From: Chitinophagaceae bacterium
GTDB taxonomy: Bacteria; Bacteroidota; Bacteroidia; Cytophagales; Cytophagaceae
NCBI GenBank assembly: GCA_028288365.1
Contig: JAQBNU010000059.1
Coordinates: 1 to 46,934 of the forward strand
Reading direction: 5' to 3'
DNA: 46,934 nucleotides
Position 1 is the first letter of the stretch. Every line of letters begins with the position of its first letter. Shown one piece after another: positions 18,349-26,780 of the stretch. Under the pieces are notes generated by a model. That model worked only from the letters and a program-made list of their open reading frames with translations. It did not search any database and was not told where the DNA came from. The position numbers were made by a program, and so were the translations under genes.

Positions 18349-18401
18349 ATGAGGCTTTTAGACCTCTGATCTCACGTACCTGATTTCTGATCTCTCTATT
18401 T

Positions 18402-20867
18402 TCATTGCTTAAAAAATACCCGCTTCACGCGCTCGCCCACGCCGGTGAGGAGTTCGTAAGCAATGGTGCCAATGGCTTTGGACTGTTCGATCAATGTCGG
18501 CGAATCACCAAACACAATCACTTCATCCCCTTCTTTTACCGATATCCCTGTCACATCAATCATCGTCATGTCCATGCAAACGTTACCAATGACGGGACAA
18601 AGTCTGCCGTTGATGCTGACTTTTCCGACTCCATTGCTGAATCGGCGATCGAAGCCGTCGGCATAACCAATAGCAATGGTAGCAATGGTCGTAGCTTTGG
18701 TTGTTTTTCCTTTGCGACTGTATCCCACGGTATCACCGGCTTCTACCTGTTTGATCTGTGAAACATGGGTAATCAGTTTGCCTACATTCATCAGTTTATC
18801 CTGGTGCATGCCGTTTACTTCCACACCGTATAAACCGATTCCTAACCGCACCATGTCAAATGAATACTGCGGAAAGCGCACGATACCCGCAGAGTTCAGC
18901 GCATGTTTGATGACTTTGTATTCTATGGCCCCTTCCAGAATCGCACACATCGAATGAAAAGCTTTCAGTTGATTTTCTGTAAACTCATTCCATACTTCTT
19001 CGTCTGCCGCTGCCAGGTGAGTGAAAGCACCCGCAATGGTAATTCGATTTTTATGCAACAAGATTAATTCCAGTAAAGGTTGCATGTCTTTTTGTTCAAA
19101 GCCCAAACGGCGCATCCCTGTATCCAGCTTGAGGTGCACGTTGGAAGATGCATCTTCCCAATCCAAATATTCAATCCACTCTTTCAGTATTTTAAAACTG
19201 TACATCTCCGGTTCAAGCCTATAGCGCAGCAACGTTACGAAAGTTTGTCGATCCGGATTCATCACCATGATCGGTACGGTGATGCCATGGTTACGAAGCA
19301 CCACACCTTCGTCTGCATAGGCTACTGCCAGGTAATCGATGCCTCTGTGTTGCAGCAGCTGCGCCACTTCATGACTGCCGCTTCCGTAAGCAAAGGCTTT
19401 CACCATGGCCATGATCTTCGTACGGGGTTTCGCTACGGAACGGTAATAATTTAAATTATGAATAAGTGCATCGAGGTTGATTTCGAATCTCGTGCCGTGT
19501 ACCTTTTCTTCAAGACGCTTTGTGATCTCTTCAAATCCAAAGCTGCGCGCGCCTTTCACGAGGATCAATTCGTTTTTCAAAGAAGAAAAATCAAAGTGGC
19601 GCAGAAAGTATGACGTGTCAGAAAACACTTTTGTGGAAGCAGGAAAAAGATGAGCAAAAGAAGAAAACAATGAGCCGATGCCAATCAGTTGCGTGACTTT
19701 TTTACTTTTCAATAATTCATTGATGCTTTGGTATAATTCTTCCGGTGCTAAACCTGATTGCAAAACATCGGACAAAATCACCGTCAAGGGCAATGTCCTT
19801 CGATGTTGTGCAGCGAAGTCCAATGCTAGCGAAAGGCCCATCAGGTCATTGTTGTAGGAGTCATCAATCAATACCGAACCATTGATTCCATTCTTAAGCT
19901 CCAAACGCATCTGCACCGGTTCCAGTCGCGCGACACGTTGTGCGATGTCTTCGAAAGAGAACCCGAGCAACACCAGGTAAGACATGGCATGCAGGATATT
20001 TTCTACGGATGCTTCATCGATAAAAGGAATAGTAAGATGGTGTTCATCGCCTTCGTACACGAAATCTAAGTTCCATCCTGTCGCGATGCGTTCTTCTTTT
20101 GAAACATAAAGTGTTGCCGATTTATCTTTTCTGGACCAGGTGAAGGAAGGAATTTGTTGTGCCAGTACTTCCTTGTCAATCGCCACATGATCTTTACAAT
20201 AGATCAGTGATTCTACTGATGAAAATAATTTTAGCTTCTCTTTAATTTTGTCGGACAAACTTTTAAAGCCTTCGCCGTGCGCCGTACCGATGTTGGTGAA
20301 AACACCATGTACCGGTTGAATCACCTGACGCAGGTTTTCCATTTCGTTGTAGGTAGAAATGCCTGCTTCAAAAATTCCCATCATGTGGTAAGGCTCCATT
20401 TCCCATACGGAAAGCGGTACTCCCAATTGAGAGTTATAACTCTTCGGACTTCTCACTACCGCATAGTCCGCATGCAGCATCTGCCAGATCCATTCTTTGA
20501 CGATGGTCTTCGCATTGCTGCCTGTGATGGCCACTACAGGAATATGAAACAAACTACGTTTGTGCGCCGCTATGGTTTGCAGAAAGCGAATGCCTCTTTC
20601 TGCTTTGATGATATTGGAAGAATTGCGGATGTGTTCGGTTAAAAATGTTTCCTCTTCAATGACGAATTGACGAACACCTTGTGCATACATGCTTTCAATG
20701 TAACGATGTCCATCGTGTGATGTACCTTTGATGGCAATGAAAAGTGTATGAGAAGGAAAATGCAGAGAGCGTGAATCAGTCAGCAAATGTTTAACCGGAA
20801 CATCATCTGCCTTTTGGCTAATGACGGTCGCTCCGGGAAGAGTAGCGATTTGACTGAACAGCATCAT
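18402..20867 (-). CDS. Bifunctional MurF ligase / alanine racemase
   Basis: An 821-residue fusion typical of Bacteroidota. The N-terminal part (about 1-450) is a Mur ligase that would add D-Ala-D-Ala to UDP-MurNAc-tripeptide. The C-terminal part (about 455-821) is a PLP alanine racemase that supplies D-alanine. The racemase start is RFEINLDALIHNLNYYR, the PLP lysine lies in MVKAFAYGSG near residue 489, and the second catalytic tyrosine is probably in DTVGYSRKGK. In the ligase P-loop the usual Gly before Lys120 is Ala119 (TGSNAKT). This is noteworthy because that glycine is normally conserved. The gene lies 3 bases after the MFS gene, probably cotranscribed. Confidence 0.93.
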   Translation of the reverse strand: MMLFSQIATLPGATVISQKADDVPVKHLLTDSRSLHFPSHTLFIAIKGTSHDGHRYIESMYAQGVRQFVIEEETFLTEHIRNSSNIIKAERGIRFLQTIAAHKRSLFHIPVVAITGSNAKTIVKEWIWQMLHADYAVVRSPKSYNSQLGVPLSVWEMEPYHMMGIFEAGISTYNEMENLRQVIQPVHGVFTNIGTAHGEGFKSLSDKIKEKLKLFSSVESLIYCKDHVAIDKEVLAQQIPSFTWSRKDKSATLYVSKEERIATGWNLDFVYEGDEHHLTIPFIDEASVENILHAMSYLVLLGFSFEDIAQRVARLEPVQMRLELKNGINGSVLIDDSYNNDLMGLSLALDFAAQHRRTLPLTVILSDVLQSGLAPEELYQSINELLKSKKVTQLIGIGSLFSSFAHLFPASTKVFSDTSYFLRHFDFSSLKNELILVKGARSFGFEEITKRLEEKVHGTRFEINLDALIHNLNYYRSVAKPRTKIMAMVKAFAYGSGSHEVAQLLQHRGIDYLAVAYADEGVVLRNHGITVPIMVMNPDRQTFVTLLRYRLEPEMYSFKILKEWIEYLDWEDASSNVHLKLDTGMRRLGFEQKDMQPLLELILLHKNRITIAGAFTHLAAADEEVWNEFTENQLKAFHSMCAILEGAIEYKVIKHALNSAGIVRFPQYSFDMVRLGIGLYGVEVNGMHQDKLMNVGKLITHVSQIKQVEAGDTVGYSRKGKTTKATTIATIAIGYADGFDRRFSNGVGKVSINGRLCPVIGNVCMDMTMIDVTGISVKEGDEVIVFGDSPTLIEQSKAIGTIAYELLTGVGERVKRVFFKQ

Positions 20868-20870
20868 AGC

Positions 20871-22169
20871 TTAATGAACCGGCGGATTGGGACTAACGCC
20901 TGCTGTTAATTTCAAAAACTTAGGATATAAAATAACAAGAATCAATCCCGCGACCAATGTAAAGGTACCCAAAATGGCATAAGCATAGGTCACATTAGAA
21001 CCGTGTGAGAAAAATGGAAAAGCAAATGCCAGGATGAAAACCATTCGGAAAATAGTCGTGTATACATTGAACATACTATTCACTCTTCCCGTCAAATCAA
21101 CAGGCACCAAACGGAAGAGGTACGACACGCGGAAAATTCTGGAACCTGAATTGACAAAGCCTTTCAGGAAGCAAACGACGTAGAACAACCAGACCAAACC
21201 ACTCATCGCACTCAGGTAAAAAGCAAAGGTTGTCATGAAGGTCATGATAATAATCGCTTTGGGGAGACTCATTTTAGCAAACAGTTTACTGATGACAAAG
21301 GCCGATATCAAAGAGCCTGAAGCGTACATCAATTCTGAGGTGCCGAGCACATAGGCCGACTGGTGCAAGTGATTCCGGACGTACATGGGCACGAGACTAA
21401 AGAGTTCGACCAATACAATCACGAAAATGGAATAAGAACACAATCCAAAAACGTTGATGAGCAAATTATTTCTTAAGTAGTCATAACCTTCTTTCATACT
21501 TTTCCAGATGTCCTGATCCTGATGAATAGAGAGAACGACAGAAGGGGTATAAGGCATCAGCATGATGATGATGAAAGAAAGAAAATACGCCCCTGCATCG
21601 AGCAAAAATATCTCATGCATGGCCCACTTATCGATATACAATGGAATATGAAATTTAAGACCCAATACATCCATGTTGATGCCGTGCACACCTTCCAGCA
21701 ATACCGCAGCCAGCGCTGCTGCACCGATGGCGGTGGTTTGTCCAACGACTTCGATCCAGGAAGCTACGCGTGTATAATTATCACTGTCGCTGATCTCTTG
21801 TGCGAAGGCATAAAGATTGGGATAATGAATAAGGTATCCGAAAAAGATCATTCCGAATATGATCAACACTAAACTACTTGGAAGTCCGCCTTCTTTATAG
21901 CCTAAAGAAGCCACAGACATGACGATCAAACCCTGAACAAAATTTGTTCCCAAGAAAATATCTTTACGGTTGAAACCATCAATCAATGCACCGGCATATA
22001 AACCCCAGAACAAAGAGCCCAGCGTAACGATAGCAAAGAACGCGATAAACAAAGAAGATTCTCCACGCGATGTAAAATACCACGGGATAGACAACATCGT
22101 GATGCCTTGCGCAAAGCTGGAGACGCCGTTGGCTAAAAAAAGAGTATATAATGAATTCGTGTTTTTCAA
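20871..22169 (-). CDS. MFS transporter
   Basis: A 432-residue major-facilitator protein with about 12 predicted membrane helices and a large cytoplasmic loop in the middle (HQDQDIWKSMKEGYDYLRNN, about residues 218-237). The loop 2-3 region GLYAGALIDGFNRKD is the MFS motif A position (G-x-x-x-D-x-x-x-R-K). Family resemblance is to MFS_3/EntS-type exporters, but the substrate is unknown. It is followed after 3 bases by murF-alr. Its start codon is only 23 bases from that of recX on the other strand, so the promoters must overlap the coding regions. Confidence 0.85.
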   Translation of the reverse strand: MKNTNSLYTLFLANGVSSFAQGITMLSIPWYFTSRGESSLFIAFFAIVTLGSLFWGLYAGALIDGFNRKDIFLGTNFVQGLIVMSVASLGYKEGGLPSSLVLIIFGMIFFGYLIHYPNLYAFAQEISDSDNYTRVASWIEVVGQTTAIGAAALAAVLLEGVHGINMDVLGLKFHIPLYIDKWAMHEIFLLDAGAYFLSFIIIMLMPYTPSVVLSIHQDQDIWKSMKEGYDYLRNNLLINVFGLCSYSIFVIVLVELFSLVPMYVRNHLHQSAYVLGTSELMYASGSLISAFVISKLFAKMSLPKAIIIMTFMTTFAFYLSAMSGLVWLFYVVCFLKGFVNSGSRIFRVSYLFRLVPVDLTGRVNSMFNVYTTIFRMVFILAFAFPFFSHGSNVTYAYAILGTFTLVAGLILVILYPKFLKLTAGVSPNPPVH

Positions 22170-22192
22170 TTTTTGTATATTACTGTTCTATT

Positions 22193-22696
22193 ATGAACGC
22201 CGACGATCCTTCTATTAAAAAACAGCTTACGGCAGAACAAGCCTACCAAAAGATTACTGCCTTTTGTTCTTTTAGGGATCGCACCCGAAAAGAGATCATT
22301 GACAAACTATACGCAATAGGCGCAAGTAAAGATATAGTTAAAAACCTGATTTTAAAACTAGAAAAAGAAGGTTATCTGAATGAAGAACGAATGGCCCGTT
22401 CTTATGCCGGAGGAAAGTTCCGTGTAAAGGCCTGGGGCAGGAAAAAAATACAGGTTCACATGAAACACCTGGGACTTTCGAAAGAGCAGATCAGTAAAGG
22501 CCTGGAGGAAATCAATGCATTGGAATACCGATCCAGACTGGAAGATTTATTTGATAAAAAATGGGAAAATCTTCAAAAAGAAGCCGACCCTATTCAGCGC
22601 CTGGCTAAAACCATCCGCTTTCTGGCTGGAAAAGGATATGAGAACGATTTGATTTGGGAGGTGGTGCGAAAACGGAATTTATCAACAGAAGAATGA
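22193..22696 (+). CDS. recX: Regulatory protein RecX
   Basis: A 167-residue all-helical protein, the modulator of RecA filament activity. It contains three RecX three-helix repeats: CSFRDRTRKEIIDKLYAIG (about 24-42), RMARSYAGGKFRVKAWGRKKI (about 66-86) and the C-terminal AKTIRFLAGKGYENDLIWEVV. The ATG at 22193 is chosen over an upstream ATG at 22151, whose extra 14 residues are unlike the family and overlap the divergent MFS gene. recA is not in the window. Confidence 0.88.
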   Translation: MNADDPSIKKQLTAEQAYQKITAFCSFRDRTRKEIIDKLYAIGASKDIVKNLILKLEKEGYLNEERMARSYAGGKFRVKAWGRKKIQVHMKHLGLSKEQISKGLEEINALEYRSRLEDLFDKKWENLQKEADPIQRLAKTIRFLAGKGYENDLIWEVVRKRNLSTEE

Positions 22697-22756
22697 AAGG
22701 AGGAACGAGCCAGGAGGAACAAGGGACAAAAACAATCTACCATCCTCATGCTCTTA

Positions 22757-23170
22757 CTATTTTGTCACTTTCTTTGTTTTAACTGCTATTTCTGTTTTGT
22801 CTTTCTTACCTTTCAATTTTTCTTCCGTCAGGTCATACAGTTTTTTTAATAAATCATATTTCTCCTGTAATTCCTGATAGTCTTTTTTAAGCTTCATCAA
22901 CTCCTCCTTTTCTGCGGAGACTCCCTTCGTATGATAAGGTGCCTGACCTTCCTGAAAACTCTTTTGCCATTGCTTATCGTAGTACGTACTGAAAAAATCA
23001 AACTTCAAAGCCAGTGATATTTTTCTTAGCAAATCAGAATCCAAGGTTTTTCTTCGGTAGATCCCATACACATTTTGTTTGGAAGTATTGATCATACCAG
23101 CCAATTCAGTAGGTCCTATTCTTAATTCTTTTGCTCTGGCTTTTATTTTTTCGCCTATGTGTAGTGCCAT
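22757..23170 (-). CDS. Small HTH (XRE-like) protein with coiled-coil tail
   Basis: A 137-residue protein from the ATG at 23170; an upstream GTG at 23185 would add five residues. The N-terminal half is a helix-turn-helix of the Cro/XRE kind (RIGPTELAGMINTSKQNVYG, about residues 16-35). The C-terminal half is a highly charged heptad-like helix (MKLKKDYQELQEKYDLLKKL) ending in a lysine-rich tail. It probably binds DNA as a dimer. An AGTAAA-type inverted repeat at 23225-23260, about 55 bases upstream of its start, is a candidate autoregulatory site. It converges with recX (60-base gap). Confidence 0.75.
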   Translation of the reverse strand: MALHIGEKIKARAKELRIGPTELAGMINTSKQNVYGIYRRKTLDSDLLRKISLALKFDFFSTYYDKQWQKSFQEGQAPYHTKGVSAEKEELMKLKKDYQELQEKYDLLKKLYDLTEEKLKGKKDKTEIAVKTKKVTK

Positions 23171-23224
23171 GCTCAAAGTTGGCACGCAATAAGCTTAATT
23201 CCAGCTATTTAAACTATGTTTAAT

Positions 23225-23260
23225 GTTTACTAAGTAAATAAATGGTTGACTTAAGTAAAC
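23225..23260. promoter_or_regulatory. Operator-like AGTAAA repeats upstream of the HTH gene
   Basis: TTTACTAAGTAAA (23226-23238) is a perfect palindrome about one central base. GTTTACT (23225-23231) is also repeated in inverse as AGTAAAC (23254-23260), and ACTTAAGT (23249-23256) is a further 8-base palindrome. The site lies in the gene-free region between the HTH gene and the gene at 23453. Binding by the HTH protein is inferred. Confidence 0.45.
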
Positions 23261-23452
23261 TAATTAATTACATTATGTCGTTTATACATATACAACATTA
23301 TGAATTGACCATAAAATAAATGCTCTCAACGGCAACGTACCGCATGAAAAGGAAGTCTAACCAATAAGACACAATTCAATAAACTCTATTGCTGACGCAG
23401 AATATAGAGAATTAAACTTTCCTTTTTTTCACATTTAATTTATCTCTTATCT

Positions 23453-23845
23453 ATGTTTAACTTTTTCAAAAGGGATCATTTCATTTTAGGTTATGAGAGA
23501 AACGACATACTCTACATAAAAAATGGTAAAGGAATTGCCTTTGACAGTTTGAAAAGATTAGGTTATGACTCGTCAAAAGCCATCGATCAAAACAACAACC
23601 TGCTCACTCATGCAGCTAAAATAAAGGTCGTGCTGTTTATGCCTATGCGAAGAAACAGATGGCTCTCTCCTCTGTTTACTTTAGTCAGTGCATTGCCTTT
23701 AACGAAAGAAGAAGTCTCTCATCTCTACCGTTTTTGCGAACTGATGGGAGGGACCAAGATTACCATTAGTCATGTTAGTTCAGTGAAGGCCTTTCTTGAA
23801 AAACCCAGTTTGAAATTGGTAAGAATAAACTATTATAGTTGTTAG
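23453..23845 (+). CDS. Orphan protein, possible remote actin/MreB-like fragment
   Basis: A 130-residue protein I cannot assign to a family with confidence. The start MFNFFKRD-FILGYERNDILYI loosely recalls the MreB N terminus (FNFF-x-D-I-A-IDLGT-x-NTLI). The stretch LPLTKEEVSHLYRFCELMGG recalls the MreB helix that follows the IP-x-x-ITEVEKRAVRDSA segment, and it leads into a strand-helix TKITISHVSSVKAF. It is far shorter than MreB (about 340 residues) and lacks the DLGT phosphate loop, so it is not a functional filament ATPase as read. It ends 5 bases from the convergent gene at 23851. Confidence 0.55.
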   Translation: MFNFFKRDHFILGYERNDILYIKNGKGIAFDSLKRLGYDSSKAIDQNNNLLTHAAKIKVVLFMPMRRNRWLSPLFTLVSALPLTKEEVSHLYRFCELMGGTKITISHVSSVKAFLEKPSLKLVRINYYSC

Positions 23846-23850
23846 CTGGT

Positions 23851-24687
23851 TTATTTTTCCCTTTCCGTAATCTTCCAGCGTTTTCCTTTTTCATTGGAGA
23901 AATAAAGGTCTCCCTTATTGTCAAAGCAGATCGCTTCTGTCTGTCCGCAAAAAGGATTTTTTTTGATCAGCCAGGGTTTGGCTCGTAAGACATTTCCATT
24001 TTCTACCTTGAACCAGTAGATCTTGCCATACGCCAGCAAAACCAATTGTCCCGAAGGCTCATAATAAGCCGCGCCTGTGATCATACCCTTTAAAAATAAT
24101 TCGCGTTGCGGAAATAACGGATGCTGTTCTCCTTCCACAGGAAGAGCATACCAATTGACAACAGGCAATCCACGGTTTTTGCTAAATAGAAATAAAGAAT
24201 CTTTTGCAAATACCATGGCTTCGCAATCGAAATTCTTTAATTTCTGATTAGGAGGAAATGCATCTTGCAGCGCATACGATACCGGAATCTTTTTCAATGA
24301 AACGGAGCTGTCCAATACATAGATCTTGAGATCCTTTCTTCGGTTGGCGTTGTTACCGATGTCCGCTATAAAAAATCGTTGCTGTTTTTTATCGTATGCC
24401 AATTCTTCCCAGTCGACATTCTGTAAGCCATTATGCGTAAGGGTTTGCTGATACTTTCCACTACTATCCAATCCATACAATTCAGGTTTGGTACCGCTGT
24501 CTCCCAATGTCCAAAACAACTCTTTGGCATAGACAAGTCCCGAACTCTCTTGCACGACACCATCAATATTCGCTACCCGCTCTATTTTATGTACATGGTC
24601 TTTCTGAAAACCGCTGTACTTCATTTCTTCGTGGCAGCCTGCGAATAAGTTTTTGAGAAGAAAGTAGAAGGGCAGGAGTGTTTTCAT
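23851..24687 (-). CDS. Propeller-like lipoprotein
   Basis: A 278-residue protein from the ATG at 24687, chosen because it places a lipobox (LFAGC) about 20 residues in, after a hydrophobic stretch (LLPFYFLLKNLF). The mature protein has repeated beta-propeller-like blades: SSGLVYAKELFWTLGDSGT, NVDWEELAYDKKQQRFFIAD followed by IGNNANRRKDLKIYVLD, FDCEAMVFAKDSLFLFSKN and QTEAICFDNKGDLYFSNE. This resembles the SdiA-regulated/esterase-like phytase propellers. It is likely to be in the periplasm or outer membrane. The enzymatic role is unknown. The lysC terminator lies upstream. Confidence 0.7.
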   Translation of the reverse strand: MKTLLPFYFLLKNLFAGCHEEMKYSGFQKDHVHKIERVANIDGVVQESSGLVYAKELFWTLGDSGTKPELYGLDSSGKYQQTLTHNGLQNVDWEELAYDKKQQRFFIADIGNNANRRKDLKIYVLDSSVSLKKIPVSYALQDAFPPNQKLKNFDCEAMVFAKDSLFLFSKNRGLPVVNWYALPVEGEQHPLFPQRELFLKGMITGAAYYEPSGQLVLLAYGKIYWFKVENGNVLRAKPWLIKKNPFCGQTEAICFDNKGDLYFSNEKGKRWKITEREK

Positions 24688-24760
24688 GTGTATAATGTAG
24701 TAAGCAGCAAACACAGAGCAAAATATGGTAGGTTATTTTAATGTTTATTTTTTACAATCA

Positions 24761-24804
24761 AAATAAAAAACGGTAGTCAATAGAAAACCTTCCACTGACT
24801 ACCG
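24761..24804 (-). terminator. Rho-independent terminator after aspartokinase
   Basis: On the minus strand CGGTAGTCA, a 16-base loop, TGACTACCG is followed by TTTTTTATTT. The stem starts 22 bases after the aspartokinase stop codon. Confidence 0.8.
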
Positions 24805-24826
24805 CTCACAGCTGCTGCTCACTAAA

Positions 24827-26158
24827 TTATTTCACTGCTTCTGCAAAGAACAAACCTTCGTTCAATTCTTCCATTGCTGCATTCTTGTAATGCGTTTTCA
24901 CCAACAAAGAAATATTGTTTTTACTTCCACCGAATGAAATCATACGCACCGGAATTTCTCCCAATGAGTCAATGACTCTGCGAACAATCTGATTGTTTTC
25001 CTGTACAAACTGACCCACGATACAAATGATCGTTTGATCGTGTTCAACTTCCACTGTTCCGAACACTTTCAGTTCTGCTACAATCGCATCCAAATGCTTA
25101 GGGTTATCAATTGTCAAAGACACCGCTACTTCAGAAGTAGTGATCATATCGATAGACGTTCTGTATTTTTCAAACACTTCAAATACTTTGCGCAGGAAAC
25201 CATGTGCGAGTAACATGCGTGTTGATTTGATCTTAATCACCGTGATGGCATCTTTCGCTGCAATGGCTTTGATGTCTTTTTCTGTAGTCTTGTTCGCGAT
25301 CACTGTTCCTTTGGCTTCCGGTTGCATGGTGTTCAGCAACTTCACAGGAATATTGTATTTCTGTGCCGGAAGAATGGTAGACGGATGAAGAATTTTCGCA
25401 CCGAAATAAGCCAACTCTGCTGCTTCGTCAAATGTCAATTCCTGAATTGGGAATGTTCTCTTAACAATACGCGGATCGTTGTTGTGCATGCCGTCGATGT
25501 CCGTCCAGATTTGGATTTCTTCTGCACGGATTGCTGCTCCTACTAATGAAGCCGTATAATCACTTCCACCTCTTTTCAAATTATCTACTTCGTCCTGAGG
25601 ATTGAGGCAGATGTATCCTTGTGTAATGATGAGGTGCGCGTCTTTATTGTCTTTTAATAATTTACCCAACTTCTCTTCGGTGTATGACAACATTGGCTCA
25701 TCGTCTGCATCAATGCGCATGAAGTCCAATGCAGGCAACAAGACCGCTTTGTATCCTTGTTCGATCAGGTAAGCATAAAATAATTGTGTAGAGATCAATT
25801 CTCCTTCTGCGAGAATAGCACGTGTGTGTTTATCTCCGAAATCTTTTTCTTCTGCGAACGCAGAAACAAACACCGTATGCTGACGAATGACTTCGCGGCC
25901 CTTGGCTTTACCTTCTGCTGTGCTGTATAATTTTTCTATAAATGCATCGTAAGGAACAAAAAGATTTTCAATGGCCTTCTTCGCTCCTGCTACATCTTTT
26001 TTGGTCAACAAATCAGATATTCCAACCAATGCGTTTGTCGTACCTGAAACCGCCGACAACACTACTAACTTTTGATCTGCACTCGATATCAATTGGGCAA
26101 CTGAATGCATTCTTTCCGGCTTCCCTACTGATGTACCTCCAAATTTTAAAACTTTCAT
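24827..26158 (-). CDS. lysC: Aspartate kinase
   Basis: A 443-residue monofunctional aspartokinase that phosphorylates aspartate to start the lysine, threonine and methionine pathways. It has the N-terminal nucleotide motif MKVLKFGGTSVGK, the substrate region GGSDYTASLVGAA (about 190-205), and two C-terminal ACT domains (about 300-443). The ACT region STRMLLAHGFLRKVFEVFEK precedes IDMITTSEVAVSLT, typical of lysine-sensitive enzymes. No homoserine dehydrogenase domain is attached. I see no lysine riboswitch upstream. The symbol is by family; thrA/metL-type paralogues are excluded only by length. Confidence 0.92.
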   Translation of the reverse strand: MKVLKFGGTSVGKPERMHSVAQLISSADQKLVVLSAVSGTTNALVGISDLLTKKDVAGAKKAIENLFVPYDAFIEKLYSTAEGKAKGREVIRQHTVFVSAFAEEKDFGDKHTRAILAEGELISTQLFYAYLIEQGYKAVLLPALDFMRIDADDEPMLSYTEEKLGKLLKDNKDAHLIITQGYICLNPQDEVDNLKRGGSDYTASLVGAAIRAEEIQIWTDIDGMHNNDPRIVKRTFPIQELTFDEAAELAYFGAKILHPSTILPAQKYNIPVKLLNTMQPEAKGTVIANKTTEKDIKAIAAKDAITVIKIKSTRMLLAHGFLRKVFEVFEKYRTSIDMITTSEVAVSLTIDNPKHLDAIVAELKVFGTVEVEHDQTIICIVGQFVQENNQIVRRVIDSLGEIPVRMISFGGSKNNISLLVKTHYKNAAMEELNEGLFFAEAVK

Positions 26159-26215
26159 ATGAATGGTTAATTAATCTATTGAATCGTTTTTATTAATTTT
26201 TAATTATCGATGGCA

Positions 26216-26695
26216 TTAGAAGTTGATCATCTTTACGGCTGTGATACCAGCCTCATCACCTTTGTTACCGTGCTTACCACCCGCTCTGTCGAAGGCCTGT
26301 TGTTTGTTTTCTGTTGTCAACACACCGAAGATAACCGGTTTGTCATATTTCAATGAAACGTCTGTAATGCCCGTCGCTACAGCTTGACAGATGAAATCGA
26401 AATGACTCGTTTCTCCTCTGATCACACAGCCTAAACAAATGACCGCATCGATTTCTTCTAACGCTGCCATCTTTTGCGCACCGATGCTCAGTTCAAAACT
26501 TCCCGGAACGTATTTCTTGATGATGTTTTCTTTCTTCAGTCCTTTTTGGATCAAGGTACTGTAGGCCCCTTCGTACAAGGCTTCGGTGATTTCGGTATTC
26601 CATTCGGACACCACGATGGCTACTTTTTTGTCTGCCAGAGAAGCCGACAAGTTGATACCAGAGTAGGTGCTTAAGTTTTTTTCTGATGAAGACAT
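26216..26695 (-). CDS. ribH: 6,7-dimethyl-8-ribityllumazine synthase
   Basis: A 159-residue lumazine synthase for the penultimate step of riboflavin synthesis; it assembles into pentamers or 60-mers. Motifs are VVSEWNTEITEALYEGA (substrate-binding Trp/Asn region, about 29-45), VPGSFELSIGAQKMA (about 64-78), CLGCVIRGETSHFDFIC (about 88-104, with the catalytic His) and FGVLTTENKQQAFDRAGGK near residue 123-141. The length is standard. No FMN riboswitch or other rib genes are nearby. A terminator-like hairpin sits about 33 bases upstream of its start. Confidence 0.95.
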   Translation of the reverse strand: MSSSEKNLSTYSGINLSASLADKKVAIVVSEWNTEITEALYEGAYSTLIQKGLKKENIIKKYVPGSFELSIGAQKMAALEEIDAVICLGCVIRGETSHFDFICQAVATGITDVSLKYDKPVIFGVLTTENKQQAFDRAGGKHGNKGDEAGITAVKMINF

Positions 26696-26727
26696 CGGTT
26701 GATTTTTTTCTGTAGAGGTCTTACAGC

Positions 26728-26762
26728 AAAAAGGGATAAAACTCGTGGCTCTATCCCTTTTT
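26728..26762 (-). terminator. Terminator-like hairpin between the TPR gene and ribH
   Basis: AAAAAGGGATA (26728-26738) and TATCCCTTTTT (26752-26762) form an 11-base stem with a 13-base loop. The T-rich arm gives a run of T at the 3' side in both directions. It follows the TPR gene stop (26781, minus) by 18 bases and leaves only about 32 bases before the ribH ATG. Confidence 0.75.
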
Positions 26763-26780
26763 GACTGTTAAGCAGTTTGG

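Noticed and set aside
20277..20642. 121-residue plus-strand frame within murF-alr
   Set aside because: It is antisense to the intact Mur ligase domain and is best explained as a shadow frame.
26159..26215. Lysine riboswitch upstream of aspartokinase
   Set aside because: Only 57 AT-rich bases separate ribH and lysC, far too short for the lysine aptamer.
26696..26780. FMN riboswitch upstream of ribH
   Set aside because: The region is too short for the aptamer and lacks its conserved segments; only a terminator-like hairpin is seen.
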